DNA of 64,000 nucleotides from Polymorphobacter multimanifer (GTDB lineage: Bacteria > Pseudomonadota > Alphaproteobacteria > Sphingomonadales > Sphingomonadaceae): the NCBI RefSeq assembly GCF_014205635.1, contig NZ_JACIIV010000007.1, positions 1 to 64,000 on the forward strand. Direction: 5' to 3'. The first letter of the stretch is position 1. Each line of letters opens with the position of its first letter. Positions 34,444 to 43,941 of the stretch are shown piece by piece. The notes under the pieces were generated by a model. That model was given only the letters and a program-made list of their open reading frames with translations. It made no database searches and had not been told where the DNA came from. The position numbers and the translations under genes were made by a program.

Positions 34444-36447
34444 ATGGCCGAACTCATTTCCCTCACCCTCCCCGATGGCTCCGTGCGACAGCTGCCGCGC
34501 GGCACTACCGGCGCGGATGTGGCCGCGAGCATCGGACCCGGCCTCGCCAAGGCCGCGATCGCGGCACGGGTGAACGGCGAGCTTGTCGATCTGCACCTGC
34601 CGATCGAAGCCGATGCGTCGCTGGCCCTCGTCACCCCGCGCGACGAGGCCGATGCGCTCGAACTCGCACGGCATGATTATGCGCATATCCTTGCCGAAGC
34701 CGTGCAGGCGCTGTTCCCTGGCACGCAGATCACCTTCGGCCCCTCGACCGACGATGGCTTCTACTATGATTTCGCCCCCGCCCCCGGCCGCGGACCCTTC
34801 ACCGAGGAGGATCTGCCGGCGATCGAGGCCGAGATGCGCAAGCTCATCGCCGCCGACAAGCCGCTCCGCCGCGAAGTCTGGAGCCGCGAGGCGCTCGTCG
34901 AGCGCTGGACGCAGCAGGGCGAGAGCTTCAAGGCCGAATGGGCCGCGGAGCTTCCCGATGGCGAGCCGCTGACGATCTACCGGTCGGGTGAGGACTGGCT
35001 CGACATGTGTCGCGGGCCGCACCTGCCCAGCACCGGCAAGCTCGATCCGTCCGCCTTCAAGCTCACCCGCGTCTCGGGCGCCTATTGGCGCGGGGACCAG
35101 GCCAACGCCATGCTCAGCCGCATCTACGGCACCGGCTGGCTCAACAGGAAGCAGCTCGATGCGCACATGACGCGCCTCGAGGAGGCCGCCAAGCGCGATC
35201 ACCGCAAGCTGGGCGCCGAGATGGACCTGTTCCATCTCCAGTCGGAAGCGCAGGGCTCGGTATTCTGGCACCCCAACGGCTTCATCCTCTGGCGCCAGCT
35301 GGAAGCCTATATGCGCCGCCGCCTCGATGCCGCCGGCTACGAAGAGGTCAAGACGCCGCAGTTGATGGACGTCCGCCAATGGGAGCGCTCGGGCCATTGG
35401 GGCAAGTACAGCGAGAACATGTTCGCCGTTCCCGACGAGGTGCCTTCCGCCGATGGCGAAGGCCCGGTGCTGAAGGGCACCGGCGACATGATGGCGTTGA
35501 AGCCGATGAACTGCCCGGCACACATCCTCATCTTCAAGCAGGGCATCAAATCCTATCGCGACCTGCCACTCAAGATGGCCGAATTCGGCTGCTGCCACAG
35601 GAACGAGCCGCATGGCGCCCTCCACGGCATCATGCGCGTCCGCCAGTTCACCCAGGACGACGCCCATATCTTCTGCCGCGAAGACCAGCTCGTCGCCGAA
35701 GTGAAGCAGTTCTGCGACCTGCTCGATTCCGTCTATCGCGACCTCGGCTTCACCCAATATGCCATCAAGCTGGCGCTGCGCCCCGAAAAGCGCTTCGGCA
35801 GCGATGCGATGTGGGACTGGTCGGAACAGTCGCTGCGCGACGCCGTCGCTGCCACCGGCCGCAACACCCCCGAATGGGGCTGGGAAGAGCTTCCCGGCGA
35901 AGGCGCCTTCTACGCGCCCAAGCTTGAATTCCACCTGACCGACGCCATCGGCCGCACCTGGCAGGTCGGCACGATCCAGACCGACACGGTGCTGCCCGAG
36001 CGCCTCGATGCCTCCTATGTCGGGGAGGACGGTGCCCGCCACCGCCCGGTCATGCTTCACCGTGCGATCCTCGGCACCTTCGAACGCTTCATCGGCATCC
36101 TCATCGAACATCATGCCGGCCGCTTCCCCACATGGCTCGCCCCGGTGCAGGCGGTGGTCGCCACCATCGTGTCCGACGCCGACGACTTTGCCGGCACCGT
36201 CGCCGCAGCCCTCAAGGCCGCCGGCATCCGCACCGACACCGATCTTCGCAACGAGAAGATCAACCTCAAGGTGCGCGAGCACAGCCTCACCAAGGCCGCG
36301 TACATGCTGGTCGTGGGCCGGCGCGAGGCCGAGGAAGGCACGGTGGCACTGCGCAACCTCGCCGGCGGCGAGCAGAAGGTCATGCCGCTCGCCGAAGCGG
36401 TGGCATTCCTGCAGTCCGACGCACTGCCGCCCGATCTCAGGCGCTGA
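34444..36447 (+). CDS. thrS: Threonyl-tRNA synthetase
   Basis: This 667-residue class II enzyme charges tRNA-Thr. An N-terminal TGS domain ([23 protein letters not shown]) is followed by the editing domain with [19 protein letters not shown] and [18 protein letters not shown]. The catalytic core has motif 2 ([19 protein letters not shown]) and motif 3 ([18 protein letters not shown]), and the C-terminal anticodon domain ends near [16 protein letters not shown]. The ATG at 34444 starts the TGS domain; upstream frame is shadow. The UvrB/C-motif gene follows after 23 bases. Confidence 0.98.
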   Translation: MAELISLTLPDGSVRQLPRGTTGADVAASIGPGLAKAAIAARVNGELVDLHLPIEADASLALVTPRDEADALELARHDYAHILAEAVQALFPGTQITFGPSTDDGFYYDFAPAPGRGPFTEEDLPAIEAEMRKLIAADKPLRREVWSREALVERWTQQGESFKAEWAAELPDGEPLTIYRSGEDWLDMCRGPHLPSTGKLDPSAFKLTRVSGAYWRGDQANAMLSRIYGTGWLNRKQLDAHMTRLEEAAKRDHRKLGAEMDLFHLQSEAQGSVFWHPNGFILWRQLEAYMRRRLDAAGYEEVKTPQLMDVRQWERSGHWGKYSENMFAVPDEVPSADGEGPVLKGTGDMMALKPMNCPAHILIFKQGIKSYRDLPLKMAEFGCCHRNEPHGALHGIMRVRQFTQDDAHIFCREDQLVAEVKQFCDLLDSVYRDLGFTQYAIKLALRPEKRFGSDAMWDWSEQSLRDAVAATGRNTPEWGWEELPGEGAFYAPKLEFHLTDAIGRTWQVGTIQTDTVLPERLDASYVGEDGARHRPVMLHRAILGTFERFIGILIEHHAGRFPTWLAPVQAVVATIVSDADDFAGTVAAALKAAGIRTDTDLRNEKINLKVREHSLTKAAYMLVVGRREAEEGTVALRNLAGGEQKVMPLAEAVAFLQSDALPPDLRR

Positions 36448-36470
36448 TCGCTCGGCTCCGATCGACAGTC

Positions 36471-36710
36471 ATGGCCACCACTCGCCAGCGCCTCGAAGCC
36501 GAGATGCACGCGGCGGCGGCCGCCGGTGAATTCGAGCGCGCCGCAAAGCTCAGGGACGAGCTGCGCGCGCTCGATTTCGATCCGTCCGAAATCCATGCGC
36601 AAGTGCCGGGTGCCATGGGAATCGGCACCCAGCACCCCAAGCCCGTGCGCCCCGAAGGCTGGAAGCCGCCGAAAAAGCCCGATCCCATGACAAAAGGCCG
36701 TAAGCGCTAG
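36471..36710 (+). CDS. UvrB/UvrC-motif containing small protein
   Basis: This 79-residue protein starts MATTRQRLEAEMHAAAAAGEFERAAKLRDELRAL. That is a two-helix UvrB/UvrC (UVR) motif, the interaction element that joins UvrB to UvrC and is also found in protein adaptors such as McsA. The rest is a Pro/Lys-rich tail (PKPVRPEGWKPPKKPDP). It is probably a small adaptor; the partner is not known. It is 23 bases downstream of thrS and lies before infC. Confidence 0.8.
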   Translation: MATTRQRLEAEMHAAAAAGEFERAAKLRDELRALDFDPSEIHAQVPGAMGIGTQHPKPVRPEGWKPPKKPDPMTKGRKR

Positions 36711-36787
36711 CCTTTTGTCGCCGCCCCTTCCGGTCGACGCCGTTCGGCGCTACATAGCCACTGGAATCATTCCACAGGAGACCTTCC

Positions 36788-37333
36788 ATACCAACTCCCC
36801 CGCGCCGCATGATGAACACGCCAGCACCCATGAATGGCCCGCGCTACGACGAGTTCATCACCGTCCCCAAGGTCCGCGTCATCGATCAGGATGGGGAAAA
36901 TCTTGGCGTCCTCTACACCAAGGAGGCCATTGCCACGGCGCATGAGGCGGGGATGAACCTCGTCGAAGTCTCCCCAGGTGCGGATCCGCCGGTGTGCAAG
37001 ATCCTCGATGTCGGCAAGTTCAAGTACGAAGCGCAGAAGAAGGCCGCTGCCGCGCGCAAGAACCAGAAGACGCAGGAGATCAAGGAGATCAAGATGCGTC
37101 CCAACATCGATGACCATGATTACCAGACCAAGATGAAAGCCGTGCAGCGCTTCATCGAGGAAGGGGACAAGGTCAAGCTGACGCTCCGATTCCGCGGCCG
37201 CGAACTTTCCCACGGCGAACTCGGCCTGCGCCTCCTCGAACGCGTCCGCGACGACGCCGCCGAATATGCCAAGGTCGAGCAGACGCCGAAGATGGAAGGC
37301 CGGCAGATGCTCATGGTGATCGCACCACGCTGA
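36788..37333 (+). CDS. infC: Translation initiation factor IF-3, probable non-canonical AUA start
   Basis: IF-3 proofreads start-codon selection on the 30S subunit. The product would have 181 residues. Both domains are complete: [19 protein letters not shown] and [22 protein letters not shown] (N-domain), a Lys/Glu linker, and [17 protein letters not shown] with [19 protein letters not shown] (C-domain). An AGGAG box at 36776-36780 sits 7 bases before ATA at 36788, in frame with the coding sequence. The first ATG, at 36809, is 28 bases from that box and has none of its own. In other bacteria infC starts at AUU/AUC/AUA for autoregulation, so the AUA start is preferred. If wrong, the start is 36809. 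Confidence 0.93.
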   Translation: MPTPPRRMMNTPAPMNGPRYDEFITVPKVRVIDQDGENLGVLYTKEAIATAHEAGMNLVEVSPGADPPVCKILDVGKFKYEAQKKAAAARKNQKTQEIKEIKMRPNIDDHDYQTKMKAVQRFIEEGDKVKLTLRFRGRELSHGELGLRLLERVRDDAAEYAKVEQTPKMEGRQMLMVIAPR

Positions 37334-37392
37334 CGGACCAGGCCTTCATTGTCCGCAAGCTCGGTTCCGATGACCTGAAGGCCGCGCGCCAG

Positions 37393-37794
37393 ATGAACGC
37401 CCTGTTTGGACGCGCCTTCGAAGACCTTGAACGATATGAAGGCGCTCCACCCCAGGACCTCTGGCTGGCCCGGCTTCTGGCGCGCGACACGGTCACAGCA
37501 CTGGTCGCCACCATCGACGAAACGGTCGTGGGCGGGCTTGTTGCATACCGGCTCGACAAGTTCGAGCAAGCAACAAGCGAGATCTGTCTGTACGATCTTG
37601 CAGTCGAAGAAGCGCATCGACGCCGTGGCATCGCCTCGGCTTTGATCAGCAGGCTACAGGCCATCGCCGCCGAAGCCGGAGCCAGCGTCATCTTCGTCCA
37701 GGCAGATTACAGCGACCCCCCGGCAATCGCCCTCTACGAAAGGTTCGGCAGCCGCGAAGCTGTATTGCACTTCGACATCAAACCAGCCGGCTGA
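37393..37794 (+). CDS. AAC(3)-I-like aminoglycoside N-acetyltransferase family protein (start uncertain)
   Basis: This GNAT-fold protein of 133 residues from the first ATG contains LVAYRLDKFEQATSEICLYDLAVEEAHRRRG. These blocks closely resemble AAC(3)-I enzymes, which acetylate the 3-amino group of gentamicin-type aminoglycosides; IFVQADYSDPPAIALYERFG and HFDIKPAG match the family's C-terminus. Homology appears to begin earlier, since upstream codons from about 37330-37390 read FIVRKLGSDDLKAARQ in frame, as in the family N-terminus. The true start may therefore be a rare codon such as CTG 37330, overlapping the infC stop, or ATT 37348. It is a chromosomal member, not on a visible integron; resistance is untested. 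Confidence 0.78.
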   Translation: MNALFGRAFEDLERYEGAPPQDLWLARLLARDTVTALVATIDETVVGGLVAYRLDKFEQATSEICLYDLAVEEAHRRRGIASALISRLQAIAAEAGASVIFVQADYSDPPAIALYERFGSREAVLHFDIKPAG

Positions 37795-37816
37795 TCGTCC
37801 CTGTGGACGCGCACCC

Positions 37817-38482
37817 TCAATCCTCCGCCGCCCGCCCCATCACCATCCCCATCCCGCCACCGCCACCACCACCAGCACCCCCGCCGCCAGCACCACCGCG
37901 CCCGCCCCCCTCACGCGCACCCCCAGCCCGCCCACCCGCCGCAGCAGGCCGCGTCGGGCCCTGCGCCGGAATCAGTACCTCGGCCGAAATCCGGTCCAGA
38001 TCGAGTGCCTCGCGCACGAAATCCCTGAGCGACACCACCAGTGCCGCCGTATGCACCGGCCGCCCCGCCACAAGCTCTTCCGCCGCCGATGCCGCCAGCC
38101 GCACCTGCTCCTCGGTGCCAAGCAGGATGATGTCGGAAAGTGCCGCTTCCACCGCATCCCTGATCCGCCGCGCGCGGTCGGACCCCTCGCCCGCTGCCGG
38201 CAGCTCCAGCAATGCCTCACCCTCGGCAGCTCCCTGCCGCCGCAGATCCCGCATATGCGTCGGATCGACCGTCAACGTACCCGTGAACGACCCTCCAAGC
38301 ACCTTGTACGCCCCCATCAGCACCTTCAATCGCTCGTTGATCTGCCGGTTCTGCCGTTCGCGCCGCTGCTGGATGGTGAACATCGCCACCAACCGGATGC
38401 CCACCCCCACCAGCGCAAACAGCGCCAGCCCGATCAACGTCGTCACCACGCTTTCGAACGAAGAAAAATCAAACCCGCGCAC
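37817..38482 (-). CDS. Hypothetical single-pass membrane protein with Gly-rich tail
   Basis: This 221-residue protein has one transmembrane helix near the N-terminus (VVTTLIGLALFALVGVGIRL). Basic residues follow (TIQQRRERQNRQINERLKVLMGAYKVLGGSFTG), then a soluble middle with TVDPTHMRDLRRQG. The last 45 residues are a Gly/Ala-rich tail (GGGGAGGGGGGGMGMVMG). Similar proteins of unknown function are frequent in Proteobacteria. GTG at 38482 is chosen because GGGAG lies 6 bases before it; an ATG at 38527 is possible. It diverges from ccmC, about 90 bases apart. Confidence 0.75.
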   Translation of the reverse strand: MRGFDFSSFESVVTTLIGLALFALVGVGIRLVAMFTIQQRRERQNRQINERLKVLMGAYKVLGGSFTGTLTVDPTHMRDLRRQGAAEGEALLELPAAGEGSDRARRIRDAVEAALSDIILLGTEEQVRLAASAAEELVAGRPVHTAALVVSLRDFVREALDLDRISAEVLIPAQGPTRPAAAGGRAGGAREGGGRGGAGGGGAGGGGGGGMGMVMGRAAED

Positions 38483-38571
38483 GCCACACTCCCACAGTCT
38501 CCGCTCACCCTCCCATATGAGAGGCATCTTGTCTCTTTCCGGTTCAGCAGCACTCGCCTATATCCGCAGCC

Positions 38572-39300
38572 GTGCATCGCTACGCCAACCCGACGCGATT
38601 CCTGAAGATCGCCCGCATCGCCACGCCGCTCACGCTGGCGCTCGGCCTCATCCTCACCATTGCCGGCTTGTACATCGGCCTGTTCGCCTCCCCGCCCGAT
38701 TACCAGCAAGGCGAGAGCGTGCGGATCATGTACGTCCATGTGCCGGCGGCCTGGCTCGGCTCGGGCGGCTATCTCGGCCTCGCCATCGCGTCCGCCACCG
38801 CCCTTATCTGGCGCCATCCGCTCGCCACCATCGCCGCCCGCGCCATAGCCCCCGCCGGAGCCGCGTTCAGCGCCATCTGCCTGATGTCCGGCGCGCTCTG
38901 GGGCAAGCCGACCTGGGGCACCTATTGGGTGTGGGACGCGCGGCTCACCTCGATGCTTGTGCTGCTCTTCCTCTACCTCGGCTATCTCGCCCTCGCCGCC
39001 GCCGAGACCGAGCGCGGCGGCGAACGCAAGGGTGCCGCCATCCTGGCCCTCGTCGGCGCCATCAACCTCCCCATCATCAAATACAGCGTCGAATGGTGGA
39101 ACACCCTCCACCAGGGCAGCAGCATCAGCATCACCCAGGGCAAGTCCGCCATGGCGCCGGAAATCCTCACGCCGCTGCTCGTCTCGGTCGCCGGCTTCAC
39201 CTTCCTGTTCGCCGCCATCGTGCTGATGCGGATGCGCGCCCTTCTTGCCGAGCAGCGCGTCGAAGCCCGCAGCCGCCGGCTGGCGGAGGCCGTCGCATGA
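38572..39300 (+). CDS. ccmC: Heme export/handling protein CcmC
   Basis: This 242-residue inner-membrane protein with six helices presents heme to CcmE during cytochrome c maturation (system I). The WWD-type motif (GKPTWGTYWVWDARLTSM) and the two heme-ligand histidines (MYVHVPAAW and NTLHQGSS) are present. The start is GTG at 38572. It overlaps ccmD by four bases and lies in the order ccmC-ccmD-ccmE. The usual ccmF/G/H do not follow; argG is convergent instead. Confidence 0.95.
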   Translation: MHRYANPTRFLKIARIATPLTLALGLILTIAGLYIGLFASPPDYQQGESVRIMYVHVPAAWLGSGGYLGLAIASATALIWRHPLATIAARAIAPAGAAFSAICLMSGALWGKPTWGTYWVWDARLTSMLVLLFLYLGYLALAAAETERGGERKGAAILALVGAINLPIIKYSVEWWNTLHQGSSISITQGKSAMAPEILTPLLVSVAGFTFLFAAIVLMRMRALLAEQRVEARSRRLAEAVA

Positions 39301-39443
39301 TCGGGCGCCCGGATCTCTGGGCCAGCTACATCTGGCCGTCCTACATCCTCACCATCGGCGGCCTCATCGCACTCCTCGTCTGGAGCTGGACCGCCATGCG
39401 CCGCGCCGAGCGCCGCGCAGACGCCTTGAAGAGGAAATCATGA
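39297..39443 (+). CDS. ccmD: Heme exporter protein CcmD
   Basis: This 48-residue small membrane protein has the CcmD pattern WASYIWPSYILTIGGLIALL, a single helix, and a charged C-terminus rich in Arg/Lys (MRRAERRADALKRKS). It stabilises the CcmC-CcmE heme transfer complex. Overlaps of four bases with ccmC (ATGA at 39297) and with ccmE (39440) tie the three genes in one translational unit. Confidence 0.93.
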   Translation: MIGRPDLWASYIWPSYILTIGGLIALLVWSWTAMRRAERRADALKRKS

Positions 39444-39871
39444 AGCTCAAAGCCAAGCATCAACGCCTCACCCTCGTCGTCGGCGCGCTCGTGGCGCTGG
39501 GCGGCGCAGGTGTGCTTGCGTTCACCGCGCTCGGCGACAAGGCGACTTATTTCTACGCCCCATCCGATCTCGCCGCCGCCCTCCCCACCGATGCCATTCG
39601 CCTCGGCGGCATGGTCGAGGAAGGCTCGCTCGTCCGCGCCGGCGAGACCATCACCTTCCGCGTCACCGACATGCGGGCGCAGCGCGCCGTCACCTACACC
39701 GGCATCCTTCCGGACCTTTTCCGCGAAGGCCAGGGCGTCATTGCCGAGGGCACGTTCGACCCCGCCTCGGGCGTGTTCCGCGCCGACACCATCCTCGCCA
39801 AGCACGACGAGAACTACATGCCGCCGGAAGTGGCCGGCGCCATGCGCAAGACGGCGTCGGTTCAGGAGTAG
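39440..39871 (+). CDS. ccmE: Cytochrome c maturation heme chaperone CcmE
   Basis: This 143-residue periplasmic heme chaperone is anchored by an N-terminal helix (LTLVVGALVALGGAGVLAF). It has an OB-fold with FYAPSDLAAALP, RLGGMVEEGSL and the heme-binding His in LAKHDENYMPPE, the strictly conserved motif that carries heme covalently. The gene ends three bases before the convergent argG stop. Confidence 0.96.
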   Translation: MKLKAKHQRLTLVVGALVALGGAGVLAFTALGDKATYFYAPSDLAAALPTDAIRLGGMVEEGSLVRAGETITFRVTDMRAQRAVTYTGILPDLFREGQGVIAEGTFDPASGVFRADTILAKHDENYMPPEVAGAMRKTASVQE

Positions 39872-39874
39872 CCG

Positions 39875-41095
39875 CTACCGGCCGTCGCGCCGCCCGAGCA
39901 GCCGCAGCCGCAGCGCATTGAGCTTGATGAACCCCGCCGCGTCGCGCTGGTCATAGGCGCCGGCATCGTCCTCGAACGTCACGATGCCCGCACTGTACAG
40001 CGAATTCGGGGACTTGCGGCCGACCACGCTCGCCGAGCCCTTGTAGAGCTTCAGCCGCACCGTACCGCTGACCTTGGCCTGGCTGTGGTCGATCGCCGCC
40101 TGCAGCATCTCGCGCTCGGGGCTGAACCAGAAGCCGTTGTAGAGCAGCCCCGCATATTTCACCGCCAGCTCGTCCTTCAGATGCGCCGCCCCGCGATCGA
40201 GGGTGATCTGCTCGATGCCGCGGTGCGCCAGGTGCAGGATCGTGCCGCCGGGCGTCTCGTACATGCCCCTCGATTTCATGCCGACAAATCGGTTCTCGAC
40301 CAGATCGAGCCGGCCGATGCCATGGCGCCGACCCATCTCGTTCAAGGTCGCAAGCAGCGTCGCCGGCGATTGCGGGTCGCCGTTCACGGCAACCGCGTCG
40401 CCCTTCTCGAAGTCAACGGTGATGTATTCGGCCTCGTTCGGTGCATCCTCGGGGCTCTCGGTGCGGCTGTACACATAGTCGGGCACCTCCTCCCACGGGT
40501 CCTCGAGCACCTTGCCCTCGGACGAAGTATGCAGAAGATTGGCGTCGGTCGAGAACGGGCTTTCGCCGCGCTTGTCCTTGGACACCGGAATCTGGTGCGC
40601 CTCGGCAAAGGCGATCAGCGCCTCGCGGCTGGTCAGCGTCCATTCGCGCCACGGCGCAATGATGCGGATATCGGGTGCCAGCGCATAATAGCCGAGCTCG
40701 AAACGCACCTGGTCATTGCCCTTGCCGGTGGCACCATGGCTCACTGCATCGGCACCGACCTTCCGCGCGATCTCGATCTGCTTCTTGGCAATGAGCGGCC
40801 GCGCAATGCTGGTGCCAAGCAGATATTGCCCTTCATACAGCGCATTGGCGCGCATCATCGGGAACACATAGTCCGCCACGAACTCCTCGCGCAGATCCTC
40901 GATGAAGATATGCTCGGGCTTGATGCCGAGCAGCTGCGCCTTGGCGCGCGCCGGCTCCAGCTCCTCGCCCTGCCCCAGATCGGCGGTGAAGGTCACCACC
41001 TCGCAGCCATAGGTCTGCTGCAGCCACTTGAGGATAACGCTGGTGTCGAGCCCGCCCGAATAGGCGAGGACAACGCGGTTGATCGATTCAGACAT
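39875..41095 (-). CDS. argG: Argininosuccinate synthase
   Basis: This 406-residue enzyme ligates citrulline and aspartate using ATP to give argininosuccinate (arginine pathway). The N-terminal PP-loop ([18 protein letters not shown]) and a normal length confirm it, as do [29 protein letters not shown] and [19 protein letters not shown]. The ATG at 41095 follows AAGG and starts the conserved N-terminus; the frame to 41122 is longer by nine residues without support. It stands with argB (55200) as arginine biosynthesis genes of this region, though not in one operon. Confidence 0.97.
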   Translation of the reverse strand: MSESINRVVLAYSGGLDTSVILKWLQQTYGCEVVTFTADLGQGEELEPARAKAQLLGIKPEHIFIEDLREEFVADYVFPMMRANALYEGQYLLGTSIARPLIAKKQIEIARKVGADAVSHGATGKGNDQVRFELGYYALAPDIRIIAPWREWTLTSREALIAFAEAHQIPVSKDKRGESPFSTDANLLHTSSEGKVLEDPWEEVPDYVYSRTESPEDAPNEAEYITVDFEKGDAVAVNGDPQSPATLLATLNEMGRRHGIGRLDLVENRFVGMKSRGMYETPGGTILHLAHRGIEQITLDRGAAHLKDELAVKYAGLLYNGFWFSPEREMLQAAIDHSQAKVSGTVRLKLYKGSASVVGRKSPNSLYSAGIVTFEDDAGAYDQRDAAGFIKLNALRLRLLGRRDGR

Positions 41096-41105
41096 GGTGA
41101 TCGCC

Positions 41106-42599
41106 TTATTTGTAGCGGGCAATGAAGCGCCGGATGTCGGTGCTCAGCTTGGTGCGGTCGCTCGCCTGCACATACATCATGTGGCCCGATTGGTAATATT
41201 GGAAGTCCAGCCGATCCTGCGGAATGCCCGGCCGCTGCAGGCTGTACTCGGCGGCAAAGAACGGCGTGGCAAAATCATACCAGCCCTGCCCGATGAAAAC
41301 CCCCATCGCCGTATTCTCGCGCATCGCCTTGCCGATCCAGGGGGTGAGGTTGAGATAGGCATCGCGCCCCGCGCCGATCCGCCAGTCCCAGCCCGGCGTG
41401 CCGCCGATCGAGATATAGCTGCGGTCGAGCGTCACCCCCAGTTCGCCGCGCGCATAGGCGTTCATCGCCGCGGGGTAGCTGGCGTCGATCCCGTAGAAGC
41501 TCGGGTCATTGTCGGGCCCCTCGCCGGCATTGTCATAATCCTTGCCGGTGTAGCGCGCATCGAGCCGGCCGATGCTCACCCCGCGGTCGCGCAGCAGCTC
41601 CTTGTAGAAGCGGTCGGGGGACACCCGCAGATTGGCGCGGTCGAGAAAGCCTTCCGATAGCCCGGTCAGCGCCGCGAAGCGCGCCCGCACCGCCGCCCGC
41701 TCGGCTTGCTCCAGCTTGGCACCCTTCACCAGCGCCGCCAGATACGGCCCCGTCGCAAACTGCCGCGCCGCTTCGACATGCGCTTCCACCGTCGCCGGCT
41801 TGTTCGCGACCGTGTCATGATACCAGCCCGCCGCCGCCATCGACGGCAGCGTCACCACGAACTGCATCTCATTGCCCTCGACCTGCGCTTCCAGCCCGAA
41901 GTCGAGGATCGTCGAGATGAGGATGATGCCGTTGACCGCAACATCATTGTAGCCCGAGTTCAACGCCTCGATCACCGCCGCCGAGCGGCTGGTGCCATAG
42001 CTTTCGCCGCCGATGAACTTCGGCGCATTCCAGCGACCGTTCTCGTTCAGCCACAGCCGGATCACCTCGGCCACCGCCTTGGCATCCTGCTTCACCCCCC
42101 AGAAGCTCTTCGCCTCGGTCTTGCCCAGCGCCTTGGACCAGCCGGTGCCAACGGGATCGATGAACACGATATCGGTCGCATCGAGCAGCGAATCCGGGTT
42201 GGGGTTGATCGGATAGGGCGGTGCGCCATCGTCCCTGGCATTGGGAATATCGACGCACTTGGGGCCGAAAGCCCCCATGTGCAGCCACAGCGAGCCCGAG
42301 CCAGGGCCGCCGTTCCACAGGAAGGTCACCGGCCGGTTGGCTTCCGGATTGTCCTTCAGATAGCTGGTGGTGAAGATCGCAGCCGTCGGCTTGTCGTCGG
42401 CGTCCTTCAGATGGATTTCACCGGCAATCGCCGTGTAGCGGATCGTCTGGCCACCGAAGGTGCCGCTGTGCTTCGTCACCGACCTGAACGGTGCGGCGAT
42501 CGGCGCCCCCGAACTGGAATCGGGCTTGGCCTCCGGCTTGGCTTCCTGCGCGACGACAGGAGCGGCGAGCAGGGCGAGTGCTATCAGGAGTTTCTTCAT
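41106..42599 (-). CDS. Serine carboxypeptidase-like peptidase (S10 family)
   Basis: This 497-residue exported protein has the signal peptide [17 protein letters not shown]. The S10 fold has oxyanion and nucleophile regions [17 protein letters not shown] and [15 protein letters not shown] (Ser), an acid in [12 protein letters not shown], and the His in YQSGHMMYV. Such bacterial S10 members act in the periplasm as peptidases on C-terminal residues; the substrate is unknown. Its start is ATG 42599. It is separated by 10 bases from the argG ATG at 41095 on the same strand, and cfa precedes it. Confidence 0.9.
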   Translation of the reverse strand: MKKLLIALALLAAPVVAQEAKPEAKPDSSSGAPIAAPFRSVTKHSGTFGGQTIRYTAIAGEIHLKDADDKPTAAIFTTSYLKDNPEANRPVTFLWNGGPGSGSLWLHMGAFGPKCVDIPNARDDGAPPYPINPNPDSLLDATDIVFIDPVGTGWSKALGKTEAKSFWGVKQDAKAVAEVIRLWLNENGRWNAPKFIGGESYGTSRSAAVIEALNSGYNDVAVNGIILISTILDFGLEAQVEGNEMQFVVTLPSMAAAGWYHDTVANKPATVEAHVEAARQFATGPYLAALVKGAKLEQAERAAVRARFAALTGLSEGFLDRANLRVSPDRFYKELLRDRGVSIGRLDARYTGKDYDNAGEGPDNDPSFYGIDASYPAAMNAYARGELGVTLDRSYISIGGTPGWDWRIGAGRDAYLNLTPWIGKAMRENTAMGVFIGQGWYDFATPFFAAEYSLQRPGIPQDRLDFQYYQSGHMMYVQASDRTKLSTDIRRFIARYK

Positions 42600-42608
42600 C
42601 CGCGCTCG

Positions 42609-43862
42609 TTAGCGGGCGGCAGCCGTCCTGCCAAGCGCCGCCACCTGCGGTGCGAAGCCCTTTTCGATCTCGGCGATATAGTCGCGGGTCAGCGGCAGCA
42701 CATCGCGCTTCTTCGCCAGCTGGATCTGCACATTCATATGGCCATCGTTGATGAACGCCGCGCGCGCTGCGGCCAGATAGAAGGTCCACATGCGGAAGAA
42801 GCGCGCGTCATACAGCGCCTCGATCTCGGCCCGCCGCGCCACGCACCGATCATACCAGGCATCGATCGTGTGCGCATAATGCAGCCGCAGCACCTCCATG
42901 TCGGTGATCCACATCCAGCTCTTCTCGATATGCGGAATGATCTGGCTCACCGCCGGGCTGTAGCCACCGGGAAAGATGTACTTCGCCGTCCACGGGTCGG
43001 TCGCTCCCGGTCCATCGGCGCGCGCGATCGTGTGCACCAGCGCCACGCCATCGGGCGCCAGCAGCCGCTCGATCGTCTCGAAATAGGTGCGGTAATTGGG
43101 CAGCCCGACATGCTCGAACATGCCGACCGAAACGATCCGGTCGAACTGCCCCTCCACGCGGCGATAGTCGACCAGCTCGAACTTCACATGCTCGGCCATC
43201 CCCTGCCGCGCCGTCTCGGCACGTGCATATTTCAGCTGCTCTTCCGAAAGCGTCACCCCCAGCACAGCGGCCCCGGTGTGGCGGTGCAGATAGCGCGCCA
43301 GCCCGCCCCAGCCGCAGCCGATATCGAGCACGCGGCACCCCGGCTTCAGATCGAGCTTGGCAGCGATATGCGCAAGCTTGGCTTCCTGCGCGGCCTCCAG
43401 CGTCTCCACCCCCGGCGCCCAATAGGCGCAGCTGTATTGCCGGTGCGGATCGAGGAACAGGTCATACAGCCGGTCATCGAGATCATAATGATGTGCCACG
43501 TTGCGCTTCGCCCGCCGCTCGAAATTGCGCTGGTCTATCCATGCCGCCACCGCCGCCTGCCGCCACAGCGCGAAGCGCGCGGTGTTGCTGCGCTCCCAAC
43601 GAAGATTATACGTCACCAGGTCGACAAGGTTGCGCACATCGCCGCGCTCGATCACGAGCCGCCCGTCCATGAACGCCTCGCCTGCTCCCAGCGCGAGGTT
43701 GAGCGCCATCTTGCGCGGCGTGGCGCTGTCGGTCAGTCGGATCGCCACATCGGGCCTGCCAGCCTGGCGACTACCGTAGCGATATTGCTTGCCGCGAGCA
43801 TCGGTAACGACCAGCTCGCCGAGCTGGATGAACTTGCGGAACAAACGGTCAAGCAGGAACAT
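42609..43862 (-). CDS. cfa: Cyclopropane-fatty-acyl-phospholipid synthase family protein
   Basis: This 417-residue SAM enzyme adds a methylene to unsaturated acyl chains of membrane phospholipids. It shows YDLDDRLYDLFLDPHRQYSCAYW, the SAM-binding loop VLDIGCGWGGLARYLH, VSVGMFEHVG and YIFPGGYSP, typical of CFA synthases. The N-terminal domain (1-110) is the usual lipid-binding part. The ATG at 43862 is used. It ends nine bases before the S10 gene start, so these two may share a transcript. Confidence 0.92.
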   Translation of the reverse strand: MFLLDRLFRKFIQLGELVVTDARGKQYRYGSRQAGRPDVAIRLTDSATPRKMALNLALGAGEAFMDGRLVIERGDVRNLVDLVTYNLRWERSNTARFALWRQAAVAAWIDQRNFERRAKRNVAHHYDLDDRLYDLFLDPHRQYSCAYWAPGVETLEAAQEAKLAHIAAKLDLKPGCRVLDIGCGWGGLARYLHRHTGAAVLGVTLSEEQLKYARAETARQGMAEHVKFELVDYRRVEGQFDRIVSVGMFEHVGLPNYRTYFETIERLLAPDGVALVHTIARADGPGATDPWTAKYIFPGGYSPAVSQIIPHIEKSWMWITDMEVLRLHYAHTIDAWYDRCVARRAEIEALYDARFFRMWTFYLAAARAAFINDGHMNVQIQLAKKRDVLPLTRDYIAEIEKGFAPQVAALGRTAAAR

Positions 43863-43941
43863 CGCGCAAATATAACCAAGTCACGAAATCCCGCCACCCC
43901 CCTGCTCGCAGGTGCAGCAGATTTCGTGCCAAGTCAGCGCC

